Below the pieces are notes generated by a model that saw only the letters and a program-made list of their open reading frames with translations, made no database searches and was not told the DNA's origin. From Lactobacillus helveticus DSM 20075 = CGMCC 1.1877 (GTDB lineage Bacteria; Bacillota; Bacilli; Lactobacillales; Lactobacillaceae), in assembly GCF_000160855.1 (NCBI RefSeq), contig NZ_GG700753.1, positions 179,565 through 186,832 of the forward strand: a stretch of DNA of 7,268 bases. Direction: 5' to 3'. Below are positions 1-5,699 of this stretch, one piece after another. The position numbers were made by a program, and so were the translations under genes. Numbering within the stretch: the first letter of the stretch is position 1; each line of letters opens with the position of its first letter.

Positions 1-507
1 CCTGCCAAAGATGGTGCCCAGATTGATGCCAGAATAGTCTGCGTAAGAAATCGTTCCAACCGCAAAGACTGGATCGCTCTTATTTGCACGGACATGACGA
101 TCGATGAAAATGAGATCATCAGAATTTACGGCCAAAGATGGGACATCGAGGTCTTCTTCAAGACCTGCAAGAGTTTCTTGAAGCTTGGCACTGAATACCA
201 TGGCCTGTCATATGATGCATTGACTGCCCATACAGCTTTCGTCTTTCTGCGCTACATGTTCATGTCAGTTGAGAAGCGAGATGATGAAGATGATAGGACA
301 ATAGGCGAGCTCTTTTATTGCATGGTAGACGAGCTTGCGGACATCACTTTCAATTATTCCCTACAAACCCTGGTGGAAGCCATGTTCGAGAGTGTGAAAG
401 AGATCTTCCAACCGACAGAAGAGCAGATGGAAAGGTTCACCAACGCTTTCATTTCACGCCTCCCAAAGTACATGCAAGAGGCTATATCGCCATCATTAGC
501 AGCTTAA
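1..507 (+). mobile_element. Right-hand part of an IS4-family insertion sequence (left end outside the window)
   Basis: This stretch carries the 3' half of a transposase gene and is richer in G and C than the very AT-rich genes to its right, as expected of a mobile element with a different history. The left end is cut off by the window edge, so the terminal inverted repeats cannot be compared and the right boundary is not fixed. It must lie downstream of the transposase stop at 507, probably within the 135 bases before the dedA-like gene. No direct target repeat can be assigned without the left end. The element points toward the dedA-like gene, with no obvious terminator between them. Confidence 0.75.
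1..507 (+). CDS. IS4-family DDE transposase, C-terminal 168 residues (partial at the window edge)
   Basis: The reading frame is open from base 1 and ends at the TAA at 505-507, so an ATG at 94 is internal and not the start. The visible protein contains the hallmark YREK signature of IS4-type transposases: Tyr43, Arg46, Glu50 and Lys57 (visible numbering), with the spacing Y-2-R-3-E-6-K. In the family Glu50 is the last acid of the catalytic DDE triad, which binds the metal ions for cutting and joining element ends. The two Asp residues of the triad should lie further upstream and are not certainly visible. The tail after the motif is the usual helical C-terminal region and ends in a short Ser/Leu/Ala sequence. 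No frameshift or stop interrupts the visible part, so the copy may be intact. Codon choice (GAC, ATC, GCC) differs from the flanking AT-rich genes. Confidence 0.85.
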   Translation, partial: PAKDGAQIDARIVCVRNRSNRKDWIALICTDMTIDENEIIRIYGQRWDIEVFFKTCKSFLKLGTEYHGLSYDALTAHTAFVFLRYMFMSVEKRDDEDDRTIGELFYCMVDELADITFNYSLQTLVEAMFESVKEIFQPTEEQMERFTNAFISRLPKYMQEAISPSLAA

Positions 508-599
508 TTGAATATTCACTGGCTAAACTATTGAGTTTTCAAGGCTTCATAGTTCTTTTTGGTGTGGGAAGTTTAAGTTATAGCTATTTAAATTAAAAT

Positions 600-628
600 T
601 TGCTAAATTGAGTTTACATTGATATAGA
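600..628 (+). promoter_or_regulatory. Possible promoter of the dedA-family gene
   Basis: TTGCTA at 600-605 and TATAGA at 623-628 are separated by 17 bases, giving plausible -35 and -10 boxes. Each departs from consensus at one or two bases. A start of transcription near 635 would leave almost no leader before the AGAGG ribosome binding site at 634-638, which weakens the call. In such AT-rich DNA a chance match is also possible. Confidence 0.25.
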
Positions 629-645
629 AACATAGAGGATACATG

Positions 646-1258
646 ATGACTAATTTTGTTTTTGACTTAATTAACCAATTTAGCTACATGGCCATCAGTT
701 TTTTAATTGCCATCGAAAATGTCTTTCCATCTATCCCTTCAGAAGTCATTTTATCTTTTGCAGGGTTTGCCACACACCACTCCCAAATGACGGTTGTAGG
801 AACGGTTATTGCTTCTACTTATTGGGGCAGTCCTTGGAGCTTTAATTTTATACGGTATCGGCTGGTTCTTAAATGAAGAACGCTTAGAACGCATCTTAGA
901 TCATAAAGCTTTTAAAATGCTTGGCTTTAAAAGAGGCGATGTACAAAAGGCAATCAATTGGTTTGATAAGTACGGCACAGGTGCTTTTTTCTATGGGCGC
1001 TGCATTCCTGTCATACGAAGCTTAATTTCAATTCCTGCTGGAACTGCAAAAGTAAAAATGTCTAAGTTCTTAATTTACACTACTTTAGGGAGCTTAGTAT
1101 GGAACACAATTCTAGTAGCGTTGGGTTCTTACATGAGAGAAAAATGGCATGTAATAGTTACTATTTTTGAAGAATACTCTTTGATTATTGCTGGTCTAAT
1201 TCTAATTGCAATGATCTTCTTCTCCTTCAGATGGTACAAACAAAAAATTAAAAACTAA
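646..1258 (+). pseudogene. DedA-family membrane protein, broken by one frameshift
   Basis: Two consecutive frames together make one DedA/SNARE-associated family protein of about 203 residues, the normal family length. The first part runs from ATG 646 and keeps the family through the conserved segment with Glu-Asn-Val-Phe-Pro and the following Ile-Pro-Ser-Glu; the second part continues from about 818 to the TAA at 1256-1258. The join is clean if one T is removed in CTTATT near 817-820, giving Ala-Ser-Thr-Ile-Gly-Ala-Val. The C-terminal part contains the expected Gly-Arg-Cys-Ile-Pro-Val-Ile-Arg and Ile-Pro-Ala-Gly motifs and several hydrophobic segments. DedA proteins are inner-membrane proteins linked to lipid (undecaprenyl-phosphate or phospholipid) translocation and membrane homeostasis. 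ATG 646 is preferred to ATG 643 because the AGAGG at 634-638 is then 7 bases away. The usual Pro-Pro-Ile-Pro is Pro-Ser-Ile-Pro here. A sequencing error at the frameshift is the main alternative. Confidence 0.85.
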
Positions 1259-1261
1259 CAT

Positions 1262-1294
1262 AAAAAGTCCTATTTCACATGAATAGGGCTTTTT
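1262..1294 (+). terminator. Rho-independent terminator after the dedA-family gene
   Basis: A 13-base arm at 1262-1274 pairs with 1282-1294 around a 7-base loop, with only one G-T wobble. The stem has a GC-containing core, an A run on the left and a T run on the right, continuing into T-rich sequence to 1300. It starts four bases after the stop of the dedA-like gene. Confidence 0.85.
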
Positions 1295-1298
1295 CTTC

Positions 1299-1327
1299 TT
1301 CAAAAAATTAAAAAGATAATGTAAAAT
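1299..1327 (+). promoter_or_regulatory. Possible promoter of the amino acid permease gene
   Basis: TTCAAA at 1299-1304 and TAAAAT at 1322-1327 are 17 bases apart, directly after the preceding terminator and about 30 bases before the permease start. GATAAT at 1315-1320 is an alternative -10 box. The permease must have its own promoter if the upstream terminator works, which supports a promoter somewhere in this gap; the exact boxes are uncertain. Confidence 0.35.
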
Positions 1328-1357
1328 TAATCTAACTCTATTTTAAGGGATGATGTA

Positions 1358-2743
1358 ATGAGATTTAACATTTTTAGGAAACAAAGCATTCAAAATTATC
1401 TTGGCAAAGATATCAAATTTGCTAAGACAATTAATGCGGTAGATTTAATGTCCCTCGGTGTTGGTGCTGTAATTGGTACTGGGATCTTCATTTTACCAGG
1501 GACAGTAGCTGCTACTCTTGCAGGACCCGGGGTAAGTCTATCATTTGTAGTAGCCGCCATAGTTTGTGCGCTGGCTGGAATGTGCTATGCCGAATTTGCT
1601 TCAGCCATTCCAGTAGCCGGGAGTGCTTATTCATACGGTAATATTGTGTACGGCGAATTCACTGGCTGGATTATCGGCTGGGCCTTAATTCTAGAATACA
1701 TGCTTTCGGTAGCAACGGTAGCTGCTGGCTGGTCCTCTTATTTCAGCTCCTTCATAAGTCCATTCGGGTTGAAAATTCCACATGCTGTTTCTGGGCCAAT
1801 GAATCTTTCTCATGGGGTTTACTTTGACTTAGTTTCAGTCTTAATAATTTTACTAATTAGCATCCTGCTTTCTCGCGGGATGAAAAATTCTATCAAAATC
1901 AACATCGTAGCCGTTTTTATTAAAATAGCTATCATTTTAATTTTCATCTTTGCCGGTTTACACTTCATTAAACCAGCCAATTATCATCCATTTTTGCCAT
2001 ATCATTTCTCAGGCGTAATCAAAGGTGCTACTACAGTCTTCTTTGCTTTCCTTGGATTCGATGTAGTTTCATCTTCTGCTGCCGAAGTTAAAAATCCTAA
2101 GAAAAATATGCCATTAGGAATTATCGGTACTTTAGCAATTGCAGCTCTGCTTTACTTTGGTGTTTCAATAGTTTTAACAGGGATGGTCAACTATACCAAG
2201 CTTAATGTATCTAATCCAGTTGCATTCGCCTTGCAATACGTTCACCAAAATTGGGTAGCAGAACTACTCTCATTTGGGGCAATGCTAGGAATGGCTACAA
2301 TGATGCTGACGATGATTTATTCAAGTTCTCGTTTAATTTATGCCATGGCAAGAGACGGCTTGCTTCCTACAACTTTTAGTAAGTTAGATAAAAAGCATAA
2401 TTCTCCTCAAAATGCCTTAATAGTTGTAACCATTATTATTGCTTCAGGAGCCGCATTTTTCTCAGTTGATCAATTAGCCAACTTAGTAAATTTCGGCACA
2501 CTTTTTGCCTTTACCTTAGTATCATTTGGTATTTTAAAACTAAGAAAAAGAACAGACATTACCAATGATGGCTTTAAGGTTCCAGGGTATCCATATTTGC
2601 CAATTATTTCTGGTTTAATCTGTATCTTTATGATTTGTCACCTAAGTTCCGAAGTTTATCTAATGGCAATCATTTGGCTCGTAATCGGTAGTGTGATTTA
2701 CTTCGTTTATGGTTACCATCACAGTCAGCTTGACCATAACTAA
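1358..2743 (+). CDS. APC-superfamily amino acid permease (cationic amino acid transporter type)
   Basis: This 461-residue protein is a proton-coupled or exchange-type amino acid transporter of the plasma membrane, with about 12 hydrophobic segments. The first membrane segment carries the glycine-rich substrate-binding motif Gly-Ala-Val-Ile-Gly-Thr-Gly-Ile-Phe at residues 36-44. Segment 2/3 has the family Tyr-Ala-Glu at 77-79 and Pro-Val-Ala-Gly-Ser at 85-89. Segment 6 has Phe-Phe-Ala-Phe-Leu-Gly-Phe-Asp at 228-235, followed by Glu-Val-Lys-Asn-Pro at 243-247. A later loop has Ser-Arg-Leu-Ile-Tyr-Ala-Met-Ala-Arg-Asp-Gly at 324-334. The order and spacing match YfnA-like members of the CAT subfamily; the exact amino acid carried cannot be read from sequence. 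The ATG at 1358 is supported by AAGGGA at 1345-1350, seven bases upstream. The gene is intact, monocistronic, and ends before a strong terminator. Confidence 0.92.
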   Translation: MRFNIFRKQSIQNYLGKDIKFAKTINAVDLMSLGVGAVIGTGIFILPGTVAATLAGPGVSLSFVVAAIVCALAGMCYAEFASAIPVAGSAYSYGNIVYGEFTGWIIGWALILEYMLSVATVAAGWSSYFSSFISPFGLKIPHAVSGPMNLSHGVYFDLVSVLIILLISILLSRGMKNSIKINIVAVFIKIAIILIFIFAGLHFIKPANYHPFLPYHFSGVIKGATTVFFAFLGFDVVSSSAAEVKNPKKNMPLGIIGTLAIAALLYFGVSIVLTGMVNYTKLNVSNPVAFALQYVHQNWVAELLSFGAMLGMATMMLTMIYSSSRLIYAMARDGLLPTTFSKLDKKHNSPQNALIVVTIIIASGAAFFSVDQLANLVNFGTLFAFTLVSFGILKLRKRTDITNDGFKVPGYPYLPIISGLICIFMICHLSSEVYLMAIIWLVIGSVIYFVYGYHHSQLDHN

Positions 2744-2766
2744 CATACCAAAAATTATGTAAAATA

Positions 2767-2794
2767 AAAAAAGCAATTTTGCAATTGCTTTTTT
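2767..2794. terminator. Bidirectional terminator between convergent genes
   Basis: Arms 2767-2778 and 2783-2794 pair perfectly over 12 bases around the four-base loop TTGC. The arms begin with an A run and end with a T run, so the hairpin can end transcription of the permease (+ strand, stop at 2743) and of the dehydrogenase pseudogene (- strand, stop at 2805). Further T bases follow at 2796-2800. Confidence 0.88.
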
Positions 2795-2804
2795 ATTTTT
2801 GCCT

Positions 2805-3769
2805 CTAATTAATTTGATTAATAGCCTTACCATCCTTGAAGAAGGACAAAACATTGTTAGCTGCTTCTTTAGATAAATTATATCTAGCAACATGTGTAGC
2901 TGAGCCTACATGTGGAGTCATAATCACATTATCCATCTCCACTAATTCTTGTCTAGGATGAGGTTCATTTTCAAACACGTCTAACGCTGCACCAGCAATC
3001 TCATCATTCTTTAAAGCTGAAATCAATGCATTGCTATCAACTAAAGAACCACGAGCTACATTAATTAAAAATGCAGTATCCTTCATTTGTTTAAACGCAT
3101 CAGCATTAATAATGTGGTAAGTTTCAATCGGTTAAAGGAGCAGCAAACTTAAGAAATCTGCATTCTTGATCAAATCAGCAAAATCAACATACTTAGCATC
3201 AAGTTCTGCTTCAAGTTTTTCATCAAGTTGATGGCGATTATGATAGATAATCTTCATTCCTAAAGCTTTAGCAAAACGTGCAACTTGTTGACCAATTCTG
3301 CCCATGCCTAAAATACCTAAATTTTTGCCTTCAATTGAATAGCCTTGATTATCATATTCATCAGCATTCAAAAATACGCCTTCACGCAAAGTATGGTCAT
3401 AATAACGAAGACGACGTGCCGAAGCTAAGATCATTGTTAAAGCCAATTCGGCTGTTGGACGCAAAACGCTTTCAGGACAATTTAAAACTACAATTCCCTT
3501 TTCCTTAGCATATTCTGTATCAACATGATCAAAGCCAACACCATAAGTAGAAATAATTTTCAAATTCTTGGCAACATCAATCATTTGCTTATCAAAGATC
3601 ATCTTAGCCACAATTACGCCATCATATGCAGCAATATGATCTAAACCCATTGACGATCATCATCTAGGCGATGTCCAACAGGTCCAACAGTTATATCACA
3701 TACTTCTTTTAATTCTGTTAAGGCGTCGTCTCTCAAACCGCCTAAAACTAAAACTTTTGCTTTACTCAT
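2805..3769 (-). pseudogene. D-isomer-specific 2-hydroxyacid dehydrogenase, broken by several single-base indels
   Basis: Reassembled across frames, this is an about 321-residue NAD-dependent 2-hydroxyacid dehydrogenase of the phosphoglycerate dehydrogenase-like family, which interconverts 2-keto acids and D-2-hydroxyacids. The start ATG is at 3769-3767, with AGAGG at 3783-3779 nine bases upstream. The first frame runs 42 codons to a TAG near 3643; one base lost in the T run near 3644-3650 moves reading into the next frame. That frame contains the nucleotide-binding Gly-Met-Gly-Arg-Ile-Gly. A TAA at 3134-3132 interrupts it, but the correct residues Ala-Pro-Leu-Thr are readable in the neighbouring frame there, implying a lost base near 3142 and a gained T near 3126. 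The last part keeps the catalytic Arg (Asn-Val-Ala-Arg-Gly), Glu (Phe-Glu-Asn-Glu-Pro) and His (Thr-Pro-His-Val-Gly). The physiological substrate is not identifiable. Confidence 0.9.
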
Positions 3770-3832
3770 CTTTATTAACCTCTATTTAATATTTCTTAAG
3801 TCAAGATACCACTAATTGCTTTAAATTAACAT

Positions 3833-4645
3833 CTATTTTGCAAATTTATTAATAGCTACAGCGACGCCATCATGATCACAATCTGCTGTTACTGCATCGG
3901 CATGCTTCTTAGTGTAATCTACAGCATTCCCCATTGCCACACCTATTCCAGCATATTCCAGCATCGGTGCATCATTTGCTTGATCACCTAAAGCCATAAC
4001 ATTTTCTGGAGCGATTTTCAAATAATTGCACAGTCTTTCTAATCCAGTTCCTTTATCAACTCCAGCTGCAGTAGCTTCATAATAAAAAGGTTCAGTTTTA
4101 GAAAAAACTACTCTGTCTTTCATCTGTTAAAATAACGGACTAGTAATTTTGCTATCTAAATAATCTGGATCATCAATATACATACACTTAATAATCGGAA
4201 TATGTCGCATCTCTTCTTGAGTTCGATAAGAGACTTCTAATTTTACCACCCGTGAATTATAGATCGTATAGTGTCCTAGATCGCGATTAGCTGTATAAAT
4301 TCGATCTAGACTCACGCTATGAAAATGCAAATTCAATTTGCGAGCGATCGCTTCAAGATCAATATAGTCTTCATATTTCAAACCTTGCTTGAAAATAACT
4401 TGACCATTTGTCGATTCAACTACCGCTCCATTGAAGCTTACTACGTACTCATTATCCTGACAATTTAAACCTAACTCATCAAGATAACACTGCACACCAG
4501 ATAGAGGACGACCTGTACAAATAACTATCTGTATTACGCGCTCTCTTGCAGCCAAAACTGCCTCTTTTACTGCTGGTGTTATTTCTTTTTTAGAATTTAC
4601 TAAGGTGCCATCAATATCAATTGCTATTAATTTTATTTTGCTCAT
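3833..4645 (-). pseudogene. Cof-type HAD-IIB phosphatase, split by an in-frame stop
   Basis: Two pieces in the same frame form one YidA/Cof-like haloacid dehalogenase phosphatase of about 270 residues, the usual family size; such enzymes dephosphorylate sugar phosphates and related metabolites in the cytosol. The first piece (start ATG 4645-4643) has motif I, Asp-Ile-Asp-Gly-Thr with Asp10 and Asp12, and motif II Thr44 in Cys-Thr-Gly-Arg-Pro. The TAA at 4129-4127 cuts the cap-to-core region. After it, the core resumes without frame change: motif III Lys in Val-Asp-Lys-Gly, and motif IV Gly-Asp-Gln-Ala-Asn-Asp, ending with the TAG at 3835-3833. A single G-to-T or C-to-T change in a Glu or Gln codon explains the stop. 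Val37 stands where the family nearly always has Gly before motif II, a further sign of drift. The upstream ribosome binding site is weak (GAGAAAGA). It lies 46 bases after the aldo/keto reductase gene. Confidence 0.9.
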
Positions 4646-4663
4646 TTTTCTTTCTCAAAAATA

Positions 4664-4693
4664 AATAAGTATTGCTTAAACGCGATACTTATT
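4664..4693 (-). terminator. Hairpin between the aldo/keto reductase and HAD genes, possible weak terminator
   Basis: Arms 4664-4675 and 4682-4693 pair over 12 bases with one mismatch around a six-base loop, and the stem overlaps the TAA of the aldo/keto reductase gene. On the minus strand it is followed by TATTTTTG, a short T run. The stem is mostly A-T, so it may only attenuate transcription or protect the mRNA end and allow read-through into the HAD gene. Confidence 0.5.
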
Positions 4694-5528
4694 AAACAGC
4701 TACATTTTGATCATGCTCTTTAAGCTTGATCAACTTCTCCATATCTTCATCATTGATTCTAAAATCAATGTGTAAATTTTCTTTCATTTCCGCAATATTA
4801 TCGCTCTTAGGCAATACAATGCATCCCAGTTGCAAATCAAAGGCTAACATTAATTGAGCTGGACTTACATTATATTTATTGGCGTATTCATTTATCTTTG
4901 GATCTTTAAGCAATCGGCCATGAGCTAATGGCGAATAAGCTTCAATCTGAATACCTAAACTTTTGCAATAGTTCATTAGATCCATTGGTACTTTATCAAT
5001 GTGTACTTCAATATGATTAACTGCAGGCTTTATCGTCCCATTATCGACAATATTTGCCACATCTTCTTGCAAGAAATTAGATACACCAATTGCCCTAACC
5101 TTACCTGCCTTTACAGCTTCTTCCATTGCACGCCAATTCTCCAGATTTCCTTCAAAATAGCGATCATCAGTTCGGTTCACTTCAATCCAAGGTTGCGGTG
5201 AATGAATCAACAATAAATCAATATACTCTAGACTAAAACGGTCTAAGGCATCATCAATTGCCTCTTTAGTACCTTCATAGTCTTTAACTGCGGTTGGCAA
5301 TTTGGTTGTTAAAAATATATTACTACGTTCAATATCGGAGTTCCAAATACCTTTACCGACTCCCTTTTCATTGCCGTAGTCTTTGGCAGTATCAAAGGAA
5401 CGGTAGCCAACGCCAATTGCTTGGCGGACTACTTTTCTAACATCATCATTATTGATTAGCCAAGTTCCTAATTGAATCTGGGGAATTTCTACTCTGTTAT
5501 TAAGCGTCAAAGTTTTTGCGAATTTCAC
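4692..5528 (-). CDS. Aldo/keto reductase
   Basis: A complete 278-residue cytosolic TIM-barrel oxidoreductase that reduces aldehydes and ketones with a nicotinamide cofactor. The catalytic tetrad is present: Asp46 and Tyr51 in Phe-Asp-Thr-Ala-Lys-Asp-Tyr-Gly-Asn-Glu, Lys76 in Thr-Thr-Lys-Leu-Pro, and His109 in Leu-Ile-His-Ser. Other family marks are Ile-Gly-Val-Ser-Asn-Phe at 147-152, Ala-Tyr-Ser-Pro-Leu at 197-201, and Leu-Pro-Lys-Ser at 239-242. The Arg that normally follows this Lys-Ser by five residues and contacts the 2'-phosphate of NADPH is Glu247 here, while Glu250 and Asn251 are kept; preference for NADH is possible. The start is GTG at 5528-5526, since no ATG lies before it in frame and AGAGG sits nine bases upstream at 5542-5538. 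Length fits the AKR5/2,5-diketogluconate-reductase-like group; the natural substrate is unknown. It heads a co-oriented group with the HAD and dehydrogenase pseudogenes. Confidence 0.93.
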   Translation of the reverse strand: MKFAKTLTLNNRVEIPQIQLGTWLINNDDVRKVVRQAIGVGYRSFDTAKDYGNEKGVGKGIWNSDIERSNIFLTTKLPTAVKDYEGTKEAIDDALDRFSLEYIDLLLIHSPQPWIEVNRTDDRYFEGNLENWRAMEEAVKAGKVRAIGVSNFLQEDVANIVDNGTIKPAVNHIEVHIDKVPMDLMNYCKSLGIQIEAYSPLAHGRLLKDPKINEYANKYNVSPAQLMLAFDLQLGCIVLPKSDNIAEMKENLHIDFRINDEDMEKLIKLKEHDQNVAV

Positions 5529-5538
5529 ACTTTCACAC
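5523..5538 (-). repeat. 8-bp tandem duplication at the start codon of the aldo/keto reductase gene
   Basis: Read on the gene strand, GTGTGAAA occurs twice in direct succession at 5538-5531 and 5530-5523. The second copy contains the GTG start (5528-5526), and the first lies between it and the AGAGG ribosome binding site at 5542-5538. The duplication sets the nine-base spacing; with one copy the spacing would be about one base. A GTG in the first copy is followed at once by TGA and cannot serve as start. Confidence 0.8.
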
Positions 5539-5627
5539 CTCTATACCTTAATTTAAGATATCTCTACTTAAAGTTGTTATTCTTTAAAATGTTATTTTTA
5601 ATGGCTAAAGTCTTAATTTTAGAATCA

Positions 5628-5657
5628 ATTATCAAAATACGATATGTTATATTACAA
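5628..5657 (-). promoter_or_regulatory. Possible promoter of the aldo/keto reductase gene
   Basis: On the minus strand TTGTAA (5657-5652) and GATAAT (5633-5628) are 18 bases apart, about 100 bases before the GTG start. The rest of the 171-base gap 5529-5699 is very AT-rich, with a perfect palindrome TATATTAATATA at 5678-5689 and the short palindrome CTTAATTTAAG near 5547-5557. No strong terminator for the upstream coaBC gene was found in the gap, so read-through from coaBC is possible. Confidence 0.3.
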
Positions 5658-5699
5658 AAGTGCTACATTATATTGCTTATATTAATATATATGTGAACA

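Noticed and set aside
318..596. A second + strand frame overlapping the transposase gene
   Set aside because: It overlaps the well-supported transposase frame for most of its length, has no ribosome binding site, and its peptide has no recognisable features.
809..1258. A separate gene starting at TTG 809
   Set aside because: It begins inside a conserved DedA segment, has no ribosome binding site, and together with the preceding frame makes exactly one full-length family member.
2805..3086. An independent small gene on the minus strand starting at ATG 3086
   Set aside because: It is the C-terminal catalytic part of the 2-hydroxyacid dehydrogenase, in the same frame as the preceding fragment, and lacks its own ribosome binding site.
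3278..3508. A + strand open frame opposite the dehydrogenase gene
   Set aside because: It is antisense to a conserved coding sequence and has no start signals or family resemblance.
3799..3804. TTGACT on the minus strand between the HAD and dehydrogenase genes as a -35 box
   Set aside because: No -10-like hexamer lies 16-18 bases downstream; the nearest AT-rich match is only about seven bases away.
5001..5201. A + strand open frame opposite the aldo/keto reductase
   Set aside because: It lies wholly antisense to an intact, recognised gene and shows no coding features.
5472..5696. A + strand frame of 74 residues in the AT-rich gap
   Set aside because: Its composition (Leu, Ile, Lys, Phe, Tyr) follows from AT-rich DNA, it overlaps the aldo/keto reductase start, and there is no ribosome binding site.
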